DNA of 22,696 nt from a virus. The position numbers were made by a program, and so were the translations under genes. The stretch covers positions 1-22,696 of IMG/VR virus record IMGVR_UViG_3300044718_000043; one strand, 5' to 3'. This document shows positions 1-7,521 of this stretch, in pieces (position 1 is the stretch's first letter; each line of letters starts with the position of its first letter). Below the pieces are notes generated by a model, which saw only the letters and a list, made by a program, of their open reading frames with translations, had not been told where the DNA came from and made no database searches.

Positions 1-781
1 TAGTCACCGCGCTGTTCACGATCGCGAGGTTGACATCGACGGCCGTGCCAGCGAGCAAGTCCGTGACGAACGTATTCGCATTGAGGATGAGTTCGAACTG
101 ACCATCGACGTGGAATTCTTTGGTGAGGAAATCGACGGGCGTGGTCGATCCGAGCACGTCCTGGCTCTCGATATTCTGGTCGATTGACAGCTTGGCGCTC
201 TTGACGGCGTAGGTGGTGCTTGCGACCTGGAGCGTCAGGTTCTGCGGCAGGAAGACGTTCTCAGTGGTCGTGGACGGCGTGTAGGAGCTTTCCGACGTGC
301 CCTTCTGCGCCATGAGCGTGGCGGCGTACTGGACGAATTGCTTGAGTGCGTACGTGATCTCCAGTTTCGAGATGATGCCGTTCGGGAACGCGTAGTCCTG
401 CCCTGAGCCGGGGTCGTGGAAGGCGAACGTCAACGATTTGTGCTGTGCGCTCTCGTTGACGTTGAAGACGTTGTCGTAGACGACAGTCTCGCCTGAGTGG
501 GCGCTGTGGGATGTGAGCGTGCCGAAGAGCGAATAGAGGATCAGGCCGAAAGTCTGGTCGTAGAGGTTGGCGGTGAGCGAGCCGGCCATCCACTGCTTTG
601 TCAGGTAGGCCCCGACCGAATCCTCGATAATCCCGTAGGCTTGCGTCTCGAACACCTGCTCGATCTTCTGGTCGAGTGTCAGGTCATTGAACGGAACCCA
701 GTAGGTCGGCGCAGCGACTGTGCCGCGGGAGGTCTCCTTTGCGATACCGATTTGCGACAGGCGACCGATGATCTTGGTCAT
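1..781 (-). CDS. Tail tube (major tail) protein, 3' end beyond window
   Basis: The frame opens with ATG at 781 (protein begins MTKIIGRLSQIGIAKETSRG) and stays open for 260 codons to the left edge, so the C-terminus is missing. The start 'G-I-A-KE-S-RGTVAAPTYWVPFND' followed by 'ETQAYGIIEDSVGAY' and beta-rich sequence resembles long-tailed phage tail tube proteins, which stack as hexamers to form the DNA conduit. Its place after the tail terminator and connector genes fits. No Shine-Dalgarno is visible before the start; the bases directly upstream are AT-rich and end in T. A TACAAT box lies at 796-801. The family assignment is by pattern and gene order. It could be a related tail structural protein, but it is clearly a real gene. 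Confidence 0.75.
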   Translation of the reverse strand, partial: MTKIIGRLSQIGIAKETSRGTVAAPTYWVPFNDLTLDQKIEQVFETQAYGIIEDSVGAYLTKQWMAGSLTANLYDQTFGLILYSLFGTLTSHSAHSGETVVYDNVFNVNESAQHKSLTFAFHDPGSGQDYAFPNGIISKLEITYALKQFVQYAATLMAQKGTSESSYTPSTTTENVFLPQNLTLQVASTTYAVKSAKLSIDQNIESQDVLGSTTPVDFLTKEFHVDGQFELILNANTFVTDLLAGTAVDVNLAIVNSAVT

Positions 782-793
782 AAGAGTATATGA

Positions 794-1003
794 TTATTGT
801 ACCTCGCTTTCCTGAGACGGTTCTGCCGCCGGTGTGGATTGCTCGATAAGTTGACGTTTTGCCAGCCACTCGTGGGTCGCGACTTCGATCGTTTCGGCGA
901 AAATGGTGAGGTTGTGATAGATGCCGTCGCCAGAGAAATGGAACGGCTGCTTGCCAGTGCTTTCGCGGATCATCTTGTCGTTAGAGGGGAAGTCGAGCGT
1001 CAT
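794..1003 (-). CDS. Small hypothetical protein between HNH gene and tail tube gene
   Basis: This encodes 69 residues starting MTLDFPSNDKMIRESTG and ending in an acidic, Ala/Pro-rich tail (AAEPSQESEVQ). I do not recognise a family. An upstream in-frame ATG at 1063 would add 20 residues, but that stretch lies inside the end of the HNH gene. ATG 1003 sits just after the HNH stop (1008-1010) and exactly 6 nt downstream of a TACAAT box (1010-1015), so I prefer it. Position between tail terminator and tail tube suggests a minor head-tail or tail protein gene that was separated from its operon by the HNH insertion. The 12-nt gap to the tail tube start implies co-transcription. Confidence 0.6.
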   Translation of the reverse strand: MTLDFPSNDKMIRESTGKQPFHFSGDGIYHNLTIFAETIEVATHEWLAKRQLIEQSTPAAEPSQESEVQ

Positions 1004-1007
1004 AGGG

Positions 1008-1661
1008 TCATTGTAGCGCACGCCTGATGATGTCTTGAAACATTGGGGATAACCGTGCTTCATCTGCGTGCTTACGCGGGTGGTGTCTCTTGCAGAGGGT
1101 TATGCCGTTCGAAAGCTCGTATCGAAGATGTTCATGGTCTCTTGCTGGCAAGATGTGATGAGCCTCAATCTTGTCGTCGCAGGTACAGTCGGCCAGTTGG
1201 CATTTGTGACCATCTCTTATCTTTACCAACAAGCTCCATTCGCGCATGCGATGGAGTGAGTGGTGGACGGTCCTGATCTTTACTTTGGATCGGTCGGCTA
1301 TCCAACGCCAATGTGAGGCGCCGCGTCGAACGCGCTTGAGACGCATTTCCGTCGGCTGCCGTTTCCCTAGCCAGTACTTGTTATTGGGATTGGCACGCTG
1401 AGCTTCGCTCATTTTCCGGCGCGTCTCAGCGCTGGCCGTTCTGCCTTTCATCCAGAGCCCATATCCACGCTGTCGTCCCACGAACGAGAGCTTCGCCTTG
1501 TGTTCTTCGCTGAGGTGTCGTCCTCGCTGTCGCGCGCTGATTGCAGCCCTCTGTTCAAGCGTCCAACGAGGTTTCCCCTTCTGCGCGGCGCTGATCTTCT
1601 TGGCGGCCTTGCGGTAGCTGTGCTGGGTCCGAAACCCGCTATGTCCCAACTGGAACGTCAT
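1008..1661 (-). CDS. HNH homing endonuclease with NUMOD3-like repeats
   Basis: This 217-residue, strongly basic protein is probably a free-standing homing endonuclease that cuts intron-less/intein-less alleles and spreads itself by repair. Residues about 20-110 hold repeated helix-turn DNA-binding modules of NUMOD3 type (for example 'GRHLSEEHKAKLS' and 'GRTASAETRRKMSEAQ'). The C-terminal HNH domain (about 143-200) has paired C154/C159, the H168-H169 pair in 'EAHHILP', N185 in 'NGITLC', then C190 and H193-H194. It is inserted between the tail terminator and a small gene of the head-tail operon. The ATG at 1661 has no Shine-Dalgarno but lies 6 nt after an extended -10 (TGT-TACAAT at 1668-1673), suggesting its own promoter. 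Confidence 0.85.
   Translation of the reverse strand: MTFQLGHSGFRTQHSYRKAAKKISAAQKGKPRWTLEQRAAISARQRGRHLSEEHKAKLSFVGRQRGYGLWMKGRTASAETRRKMSEAQRANPNNKYWLGKRQPTEMRLKRVRRGASHWRWIADRSKVKIRTVHHSLHRMREWSLLVKIRDGHKCQLADCTCDDKIEAHHILPARDHEHLRYELSNGITLCKRHHPRKHADEARLSPMFQDIIRRALQ
1010..1015 (-). promoter_or_regulatory. -10-like box TACAAT, 6 nt before the 1003 start
   Basis: TACAAT on the minus strand is followed by 6 nt and the ATG at 1003. The spacing would place transcription start at the start codon (leaderless). No convincing -35 is visible. It overlaps the stop codon of the HNH gene. Confidence 0.4.
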
Positions 1662-1667
1662 TCCAGC

Positions 1668-1673
1668 ATTGTA
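1668..1673 (-). promoter_or_regulatory. Extended -10 box (TGT-TACAAT) 6 nt before HNH start
   Basis: TACAAT preceded by TGT (extended -10 pattern TGn) ends 6 nt before the HNH ATG at 1661. The spacing would give a leaderless transcript. It sits in the 15-bp gap between the HNH gene and the tail terminator gene. Confidence 0.45.
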
Positions 1674-1676
1674 ACA

Positions 1677-2132
1677 TCACGTTCCCAGTTGGTAGAGCGT
1701 GCGACATTCGAGTGTTACTACAAAGCAAGCAAAATCTCCGCTAGGCGTCGTGACCGGGAACGCGGTGACCTGCGCGGGCGGCACCTGAGCCGCGATAGCA
1801 GTGCCTCCTAGCGTGAAGTTCGTGTCGAACTGATTGAGCACAGCGTCGATGACGCCCTCGACCGCGTAGTCAGGGGTGGGCATCGCGTCATAGTTGAGGA
1901 CGAACAGGATATCGAACCGGTAGCTCCGGATGTTGTTGGCGGTGTCCTCCATATCGTTGCCAACGCGCGGCATGCCGACGATGGCAAACGGGTAGCCCGT
2001 CGACGGGGCATTGTCCTTGCTGAGCGGGTCCTTGCCGCGGTCCAGCGCAATGAACGAGCTGATGACCCCTGCGGTCTGGAGCGCCTGGAGATTGACTAGG
2101 ATCTGGGTCTTGATGGCTTGGGCAAGCGTCAT
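1677..2132 (-). CDS. Tail terminator / tail completion-like protein
   Basis: This 151-residue protein begins MTLAQAIKTQILVNLQALQ. The length, the 'YPFAIVGMPRVGNDMEDTANNIRSYRFDILFVLNYD' core and the closing 'ACFVVTLECRTLYQLGT' strand resemble tail terminator/completion proteins, which cap the tail tube and bind the head connector. It follows the gp10-like gene with an ATGA overlap (2129-2132), so translation is coupled. The operon order connector, gp10-like, terminator, tail tube is the canonical siphovirus order. No Shine-Dalgarno is visible at the start. The assignment rests on order and general pattern. Confidence 0.65.
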   Translation of the reverse strand: MTLAQAIKTQILVNLQALQTAGVISSFIALDRGKDPLSKDNAPSTGYPFAIVGMPRVGNDMEDTANNIRSYRFDILFVLNYDAMPTPDYAVEGVIDAVLNQFDTNFTLGGTAIAAQVPPAQVTAFPVTTPSGDFACFVVTLECRTLYQLGT

Positions 2133-2584
2133 ACGGCATTTGGTGAAATCGCTTTGAGGATCTGCTGAAGCGCCACGCCGAATTGATCGTTGATGTCCGA
2201 GGTCGAGGCCTCGACGATCCGTTCCATGAAGGGATTGGGTCGAGTGCCGGGGTGCATGACGCTGCGAACCGGGTGACTGGCTCCCGGCCAGTAAAGTGCT
2301 TCCCGGTCAACTGGGGCGATGCGGTGCGGCGCTGTACCGAACTCGACGAAACGGGCGTAGCTGGCGGTTGGGTACCAGCGCAGGGTCGCATTCGAGAGGA
2401 CGGCCTGGAACGTCTGCACGAGGAAGCCGGTGCGCCACGGGACGGTGCTGCGATTGGTGTTCTTAGCCAGAACCGCCTGCGAGGCGGATAGCGCGCGCTG
2501 GAGGATGGGAGCTGAGATTGACGGGTACTGCGCTAGGTTGGCGATGAGCTGGGTCAAACCCGCAATCTGGATAACGAAATCCAT
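2129..2584 (-). CDS. HK97 gp10-like head-tail joining protein
   Basis: This 151-residue protein starts MDFVIQIAGLTQLIANLAQY. The features 'RTGFLVQTF', 'YARFVEFGTAPHRI' and 'HPGTRPNPFMERIVEAS' are the hallmark of HK97 gp10/neck-type proteins (a 'Y-x-x-x-V-E-F-G-T' block and a late 'P-G-x-x-x-x-P-F-M' block). These sit at the head-tail interface. Start ATG 2584 lies 2 nt after the stop of the connector gene and the gene's end overlaps the next by ATGA, so it belongs in a coupled chain. No Shine-Dalgarno is present. Confidence 0.85.
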   Translation of the reverse strand: MDFVIQIAGLTQLIANLAQYPSISAPILQRALSASQAVLAKNTNRSTVPWRTGFLVQTFQAVLSNATLRWYPTASYARFVEFGTAPHRIAPVDREALYWPGASHPVRSVMHPGTRPNPFMERIVEASTSDINDQFGVALQQILKAISPNAV

Positions 2585-2586
2585 AA

Positions 2587-3501
2587 TTAGAAATTGAGCT
2601 GGCGGTACTGCGCCAGAACGTCCTGATCCTCCTGGTCGAGTGCGTTGCGGAAGCTCTCGGTCGCGCCCTCGATTGCGCGGCTGCTCCTGCCGGCGAGGTC
2701 ACGGCGACGGAAGCGGCGGATAACGAGATTCTCGCAGACGCCTGTGAGGTCGCCCGGAAGCCAGTGCGTGTTGTGGTCTTCGGGGTTGGCCCAGTTGACC
2801 GGATAGCCGGCGGTGTAGGACGCACGGATCATGTTGCTGTAGAGGCGCGGCAGCACGCCGTAGACCCGCACCATGCCGCTCGGATACCAAATCTGGCCGC
2901 TTACGGGATCGGTGCGCGGGTCGACCAGCTCGTATTGATCGGGGATGAAGGCGGTCCAGCTCGGATTGCTCGGCGTACCCGCGCGCCACTGGAAACTCGT
3001 AAGGTGGATGCCGTCCGAGGCCGGGAAGACCGGCGTGTTCCGAAGGATGAGGAAATCCCGCGAGGTGTCGATCGAATAGGTGTCATTGACGTACGTCTGC
3101 TGAACGAAGCCGCCCGGCCGGCCGCACTCGTTGTTGATGTAGTTGGTGGCCCAATCGATGAGGCGGGTCAGCACGGTATCGAACGCGACCGGCTGGTCGA
3201 TGACGTAGAGCGTGACCGTGCCGGAGGCGGTGGCGTTCTGCGACATGGTGAGCGTGCCGCTGCCGAGCCCGGTCACGATCGTGCCGACCGGAACTCCGTT
3301 TCCTGCGATGGTCGGGATGCCGCCGCCGGTGATGATCTGTCCAATGAGGACGGCCTTGCCGGCTTCGACGGTGACGGCCGAGAGGTTGGGGCTGTTTAGC
3401 GTAGTCGTCGCGGTGACGCTGATGAGCTTGTTAGGGTCGAAGAGCAGGTCCTTGACCCGTGCCAATGTCGTCAACGCGAACGGCGATAGTGTTTCTGCCA
3501 T
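2587..3501 (-). CDS. Head-tail connector (gp6-like) with inserted beta domain
   Basis: This 304-residue protein begins MAETLSPFALTTLARVKDLL, the typical first helix of phage gp6-like connectors that sit under the portal ring. The second connector block 'AFDTVLTRLIDWATNYINNECGR' resumes only at residue about 105. Residues about 24-103 are an inserted beta-rich, Gly/Thr-rich segment ('ITGGGIP', 'GVPVGTIVTGLGSGTLTMSQNATASG'). After the connector core comes a long strand-rich region and a C-terminal helix ending DVLAQYRQLNF. A TTG start at 3546 would add 15 residues of unlikely composition; the ATG at 3501 matches the family start. The next gene begins 2 nt after its stop. Confidence 0.8.
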   Translation of the reverse strand: MAETLSPFALTTLARVKDLLFDPNKLISVTATTTLNSPNLSAVTVEAGKAVLIGQIITGGGIPTIAGNGVPVGTIVTGLGSGTLTMSQNATASGTVTLYVIDQPVAFDTVLTRLIDWATNYINNECGRPGGFVQQTYVNDTYSIDTSRDFLILRNTPVFPASDGIHLTSFQWRAGTPSNPSWTAFIPDQYELVDPRTDPVSGQIWYPSGMVRVYGVLPRLYSNMIRASYTAGYPVNWANPEDHNTHWLPGDLTGVCENLVIRRFRRRDLAGRSSRAIEGATESFRNALDQEDQDVLAQYRQLNF

Positions 3502-3564
3502 AGGTCGAGGTTGTGCCCTCGTCGCCGCCCCGCCGAAGCGAGGCAAAGCGAGGGTGCAACGCGA

Positions 3565-4080
3565 TTATGTGTTGCTGACTGCCGTGCGAACTGGCAACGG
3601 CTGGCCACTGCCGGGCGTGCCGATGAACTCACCGTAGGTGAGGATCGTCGGAGACGTACCGGATGTGAACGCAGGCGTGTAGACCAAACGCAGGTAGCGC
3701 TTGCGGCCACCAGCGTTCGTGGCCGGCTCCGTGTTCGAGCCGACGGATTGGAGGTTGATGCCTTCAACCCGTGCGTAGCTGTCCTGCGCCGTCGTGTGCA
3801 CGTTCAGCGTAGCGCCGATCACGGTGCCGGTGTTGTCCTTGGCATCCACGAAAGTCGAGTTGTCGTCGCTTTCTTGGAGCTTCCAGGCAGCCGTAGCCGC
3901 GGACGGCGAGCCGGCCGCGATTTCCGCGCGCACGTGCACCATGATGGACTCGGCCGGAAACACCTTTGCGGTGTCGATCGAGTCTTGGTTCACGGCTGAG
4001 CTGCCGGAGAGCGATTGGATCGCTACCGAGGTTGCCGTCACCGACTGGTGCATCGTGTCGTCATAGGGATTCATTTTCAT
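3565..4080 (-). CDS. Putative capsid decoration / auxiliary protein
   Basis: The protein has 171 residues from ATG 4080 (MKMNPYDDTMHQSV); a GTG at 4107 would add nine residues. The body is beta-rich, with 'AKVFPAESIMVHVRAEIAAG', 'AAWKLQESDDNSTFVDA', 'AQDSYARVEGINL' and 'GGRKRYLRLVYTPAFTSG'. This pattern, in which a deviation-from-ideal sample value is followed by an 'RYLRLVYT' strand, is often seen in proteins encoded beside capsid genes and annotated as capsid stabilising or hypothetical. Location between the capsid and connector genes supports a virion surface role. Function is inferred, not shown. Confidence 0.6.
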   Translation of the reverse strand: MKMNPYDDTMHQSVTATSVAIQSLSGSSAVNQDSIDTAKVFPAESIMVHVRAEIAAGSPSAATAAWKLQESDDNSTFVDAKDNTGTVIGATLNVHTTAQDSYARVEGINLQSVGSNTEPATNAGGRKRYLRLVYTPAFTSGTSPTILTYGEFIGTPGSGQPLPVRTAVSNT

Positions 4081-4158
4081 AGAATCTGTATGAATGTGCT
4101 GTGCCACTTGTCCGCGCGTCGATCCGGCGGCTGCGGGGGCTACCGCGTGGCCTAGTAA

Positions 4159-4386
4159 CTAGCCCTGATTCGGAATGCACACGAATGTGCCTTCTTGATC
4201 GCCGGCGTGAAGCGTGCCCGAACGCCCGTCAGGGCATGTGCATGCGTCGCCGGACTTCTGCTCGACAGCACCTCCCGCGTCTTGCGGCGTCTCCGAAGGA
4301 GTTTCGACTTGCGTCGTCTCAACTTCGGGCGTCGGTTGTTCGCCGGAGGGTTCGCTGCCAGCGTTGACCGTTTCTTCTGGGTCCAT
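4159..4386 (-). CDS. Small acidic protein with GDxC...VCIP motif
   Basis: This 75-residue protein starts MDPEETVNAGSEPSGEQPTP. Residues 1-45 are Glu/Pro/Thr-rich and probably disordered. Residues 46-72 form a compact Cys motif: G46-D-A-C49-T-C51-P-D-G54, G-T-L, then F-V-C70-I-P. A close relative of this motif lies at residues 217-245 of the prohead protease encoded two genes upstream. A metal-binding or disulfide module is possible. It directly follows the capsid gene, so it may be a capsid-associated or assembly factor. The ATG at 4386 has no Shine-Dalgarno and is preceded by T. Function is unknown. Confidence 0.65.
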   Translation of the reverse strand: MDPEETVNAGSEPSGEQPTPEVETTQVETPSETPQDAGGAVEQKSGDACTCPDGRSGTLHAGDQEGTFVCIPNQG

Positions 4387-4419
4387 AACTGGAAGATGTT
4401 ACCGAGTAAGGGCTGATTT

Positions 4420-4446
4420 CGCTCCGGGCGAGGAATGCGCGGAGCG
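4420..4446 (-). terminator. Hairpin after the capsid gene (attenuator or mRNA-protecting stem)
   Basis: CGCTCCG (4420-4426) and CGGAGCG (4440-4446) can form a perfect 7-bp stem with a 13-nt loop, between the capsid stop and the next start. No T-run follows on the minus strand, so it is not a strong intrinsic terminator. Partial attenuation or 3'-end protection of the capsid message is possible. Confidence 0.35.
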
Positions 4447-4464
4447 CCGCATCAGCTAAACGGA

Positions 4465-5730
4465 TCAGGACGCCGCCGTTTCGGCGACGACCATTGCACG
4501 CGGAAGCGTGAGCGAGAGAGCGTGGCGGTGCTTGTAGACAATGCCGCGCTGGTCCGCCAAAGCGATCTCCTTGCCGCCGAAGCTGCCGGATTCGAACTGG
4601 CCGACGCGCATCTCTCCCTTGTCGCCGAATGCGAATGCTCGCATGTTGCCGAAGACGAGGAAGTTGTTGTTCGCGCCGTCCGTGAATCCGTTGACGTTTG
4701 AGGCGCCAACAGCCGGAAGCCAGCGGTTGGTGTAGACCGGGTACCCGAGGATCTGGCCCGCAGGCTTGATCGGTCCGCCGCCAGCGTGGTTCTCGACTGC
4801 CGGCTCCGGCTTCGCCAATCCTGCGAAAGGCAGGATGTAGTTGCCGTTGCCGTCCTTCTCGACGCGAAGCTTCGCCCAGACGGTGCGGTTCATGTAGAAC
4901 GCAGCGCCGTCGAGGATCGATTCCTCGAGATTGCCGATCATGGCCGACGAGTCGTCCATGAGCTTGAAGGAGCCGAACGTCGTCTGGCCGGAGCCAAGGA
5001 CGTACGAGGTCACCTTCGTGCCGGTCTCGTCTACCGTCGTTGTCGACGGGTAGTTGAGAAGACCGAGGAACGGGTCGCCGCTGAGCGCGCCGCCGATGAA
5101 GCCTTGGTAGTCGATCATGTTCGCGAGGGCTTCCCCACCGAGGGCGAGGAGCCAGTCCGCGACGTTGACCGAGGCATCCGCGAGGAGGTCGTTGCCGACC
5201 ACGAACGCGAGCTGCCACTTCTTGGCGATGAGCTGGGCTTGGCCAAAGGCGATGCCTGTGACGTTGCCCGGCGCGTCTACGCCGAGGTACGCTCCCTTCA
5301 GGAACGATCCGGTGTAGTTCGGAACCGCAAGCTCGTCGGTCGACATTTCCCACTTGGCCGCCTGGCTCATGATCGTACCGACCGAAGCGGCGATACGAAC
5401 GATGGCGTCAGCGATTTCACGGGAAACGAGGTAGCCCCCGCGGTTGTCCTGCTCTTCAATCAAGGCCTCGTTGGCCTTGGTGTCGATCTGGACCGCACCG
5501 CGCATGAGGGCCGCCTTGGCGACTTCGACGAAGTCCTTCTTTGTCTTTTCAGACAATCCGGTTCTGTCTTTGCCGAACATCGCGCGTTCGACGCGAAGCT
5601 CTTGGACAATCTTCTGCGCTGCCGAGAAGGCGCGCTCGTCGATTACCGGACCAAGCTTCTCCGTCATTATGGAGTCGAATGCTTCAGTAGCTGCCTCCTT
5701 GTGCAGCGTTTTGATTTGTTCTGGTGTCAC
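4465..5730 (-). CDS. Major capsid protein, HK97 fold
   Basis: This 421-residue protein forms the icosahedral shell. Residues about 1-90 are helical and charged, like the cleavable delta/scaffold region. The mature part starts near 'LIEEQDNRGGYLVSREIADAIVRIAASVGTIMSQA'. The capsid core shows the usual blocks: 'WEMSTDELAVPNYTG', 'QAQLIAKKWQLAFVVGNDLLADASVNVADWL', 'DYQGFIGGALSGDPFLGLLN', 'AAFYMNRTVWAKLR', 'GQILGYPVYTNRWLP' and 'FLVFGNMRAFAFGDKGEMRVGQFES'. The start codon is GTG at 5730, without a Shine-Dalgarno and with T before it. The protease gene ends 24 nt upstream. Confidence 0.95.
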   Translation of the reverse strand: MTPEQIKTLHKEAATEAFDSIMTEKLGPVIDERAFSAAQKIVQELRVERAMFGKDRTGLSEKTKKDFVEVAKAALMRGAVQIDTKANEALIEEQDNRGGYLVSREIADAIVRIAASVGTIMSQAAKWEMSTDELAVPNYTGSFLKGAYLGVDAPGNVTGIAFGQAQLIAKKWQLAFVVGNDLLADASVNVADWLLALGGEALANMIDYQGFIGGALSGDPFLGLLNYPSTTTVDETGTKVTSYVLGSGQTTFGSFKLMDDSSAMIGNLEESILDGAAFYMNRTVWAKLRVEKDGNGNYILPFAGLAKPEPAVENHAGGGPIKPAGQILGYPVYTNRWLPAVGASNVNGFTDGANNNFLVFGNMRAFAFGDKGEMRVGQFESGSFGGKEIALADQRGIVYKHRHALSLTLPRAMVVAETAAS

Positions 5731-5754
5731 AAATGTTGTGTGACCGCAGCACTC

Positions 5755-7437
5755 TTATCGCTTGCCTCGCTTGTTAAGCGTTTCGAGGCCGCGCTGTGCT
5801 ACGGTAGCGATTTCCCGCAGAACCTCGCGATTGAACAGATGGCCGTTCAGCTCATCGTCAACGCGAACTTCTGCTGGCCTCGACCTTTGTCTTGTGGGAG
5901 CCGATGCCGGCGTTTCCACGCCGTCGCTGCGGCTTTCCTCCCCTTCGTCATTCCCAAGGCCTCCGTGGAGTGCCGCGACAATGGCGGTAGCAGCTTTCAT
6001 GTGTTGGTAGGCCTCGGCGATCTGGGCCTTCGTGAGCGCGGCGAGCTTCGAGCCGATCTTGCCGGTGATGGCGGGAAGCAGTTGCGCGTCGATGTGCGGA
6101 GAGAGGAATTCTTTGAGGATCTCGATTGCCTTCTCGTCGGCTTCGTCTTCTTCGCCATACGCCGATTTGCACATGGACTTGGCGATCTTCGAGACAGCTT
6201 TCTGGTGGACGTTTTGGTGGGTCTCCATCTTGCCGGTGATCCAGTCGGTGTGTCCGTCGACTTCGCCGGGTTCACCCTGCACGCTCTTCATGCACTTCTC
6301 TTCGAAAGTATCGAGGGACTTGTCGCACTTCGTGTCGTAGGTGTCGTGCTGGTCTCGGACGGCCTTGAGGTGCTCGTCCTTGCTGAACGCTTTGTCGGAT
6401 GGGTCGAAACCACGGAAGGCGGAGACTGAATTCGCTCGATGCATCGTGTGTTCGTCGGCCAGTGCTGAACGGAGGTCTTTCAGGTTAGTGCGCATGGCGC
6501 GTGCGTCGTCGGACAGGCGCTTGGTCTTCTTGCCCTCGTCCTCGTCGGCGCTCTTCTCAGTTCGGTCGTCGGCGACCGCCTTCTGGAAGCTGTCGAACGA
6601 CTTGGCTACCTCGTCGGCGTGGCGTTCTTGCTCCTCGGTGAGCGACGCGAGCAGGCGGGTTTTGCCTGGCTTCTCCGCCTTGGCGGACTTGTCAGCGTCC
6701 TGTGGGATGCAAACGAGCGCGCCGTCAGGGTCTTTCGGATCGGACGCGAGGACGCCCGGTGAACCGTCGTCGGTCGTGCAGGTGTCTCCAGCCTGAGCCT
6801 CTTTCGTCTCTACCTCCTTCCGTGCCTCGATGATGACGCCCTTCTTGATGAGGATCGCCGTGTCGAGATTGAGTTCGCGAGCTTCCTCGAACGAGAGGGC
6901 GCGGCCCTGTGCCGGTCCTACACCCTGGTTGGCCGGGATCGGAACGAAGGAGAATTCGAGCAGTTCGGCCTTGGTGATGGTGTTGCGGGCGTTCTCGTCG
7001 AATTCCTTGGGGATGAACCCGACCGAAGTCGTGCAGCCGACGCCCTCGCCCTTGCCAATGCCGAATTCGTAGAGCTTGCGGACCTGCTGGGCGAACGGAT
7101 TGATGTCGGCCGAGAGGAAAACGCCGCGCGCGCCAAGCGCCGGAATGCCGTTCTTCTCGGTGAGGTACGTCTCGGTGCAGACGCCGATCGGGAGCGAGTA
7201 GTAGTCATGGCCCCAGAGAACGATGGGGTTGTTCTTGTAGTTGGTGAGTTCCCAACCGTTCTGCTTGACGATCTCGCCGGAGCGATCGGTGTCTTCGGTG
7301 GAAATGATAACGTCGAAGGTGCCGTTCGCGTCCTTGGCCTTCTTGAGCTTCTCAACCGCCTTGAAATCGAACGACTTAACGCGGGCCTTGATATCGGTCG
7401 CGATCTCTTCGGTCAGCTTGAGGTAATTTGGCTCCAT
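5755..7437 (-). CDS. Prohead protease fused to long scaffold-like region
   Basis: This 560-residue protein combines a maturation protease and a putative scaffold. The N-terminal HK97-type serine protease (about 1-200) has 'NNPIVLWGHDYYSLPIG' with catalytic H77, 'GCTTSVGFIPKEF' with catalytic S138, and 'AELLEFSFVPIPANQG' at 157-172. Residues 217-245 carry a GD-x-C220 ... L-V-C243-I-P motif shared with the small protein at 4159-4386. From about 260 to 500 the chain is helical and highly charged, with Cys at 371, 382 and 423, ending in a basic tail. Such C-terminal extensions often act as scaffold. The protease alone is normally about 200 residues. ATG 7437 has no Shine-Dalgarno. Confidence 0.92.
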   Translation of the reverse strand: MEPNYLKLTEEIATDIKARVKSFDFKAVEKLKKAKDANGTFDVIISTEDTDRSGEIVKQNGWELTNYKNNPIVLWGHDYYSLPIGVCTETYLTEKNGIPALGARGVFLSADINPFAQQVRKLYEFGIGKGEGVGCTTSVGFIPKEFDENARNTITKAELLEFSFVPIPANQGVGPAQGRALSFEEARELNLDTAILIKKGVIIEARKEVETKEAQAGDTCTTDDGSPGVLASDPKDPDGALVCIPQDADKSAKAEKPGKTRLLASLTEEQERHADEVAKSFDSFQKAVADDRTEKSADEDEGKKTKRLSDDARAMRTNLKDLRSALADEHTMHRANSVSAFRGFDPSDKAFSKDEHLKAVRDQHDTYDTKCDKSLDTFEEKCMKSVQGEPGEVDGHTDWITGKMETHQNVHQKAVSKIAKSMCKSAYGEEDEADEKAIEILKEFLSPHIDAQLLPAITGKIGSKLAALTKAQIAEAYQHMKAATAIVAALHGGLGNDEGEESRSDGVETPASAPTRQRSRPAEVRVDDELNGHLFNREVLREIATVAQRGLETLNKRGKR

Positions 7438-7462
7438 AGAGTGAGAATGAGGATATGGCCTA

Positions 7463-7468
7463 ATTGTA
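7463..7468 (-). promoter_or_regulatory. -10-like box TACAAT upstream of protease gene
   Basis: The minus strand reads GGTATACAATTAGG in the 84-bp gap before the protease start at 7437, giving a leader of about 20 nt. An AAGGAGGTTGACC stretch lies just upstream (around 7475-7490) but has no start codon at a useful distance. No -35 at 17 bp is convincing. Confidence 0.35.
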
Positions 7469-7521
7469 TACCGCCGCGGTCAACCTCCTTGTTGCGCACG
7501 TGTGGATAGCGTGAAACGGGG

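Noticed and set aside
3502-3546. Extended connector start at 3546
   Set aside because: The codon is TTG, the added residues (PRFGGAATRAQPRP) do not fit the family, and ATG 3501 matches the usual connector N-terminus.
4786-6429. Long plus-strand open frame of 547 codons opposite the capsid and protease genes
   Set aside because: It lies antisense to two unmistakable genes, has odd Val/Arg/Asp-rich composition, no ribosome site and spans the gap between two minus genes. It is a shadow of GC-rich codon usage.
7475-7490. AAGGAGGTTGACC as a ribosome site or -35 element
   Set aside because: No start codon lies 5-12 nt downstream, and TTGACC is only 9 bp from the TACAAT box, so neither role fits well.
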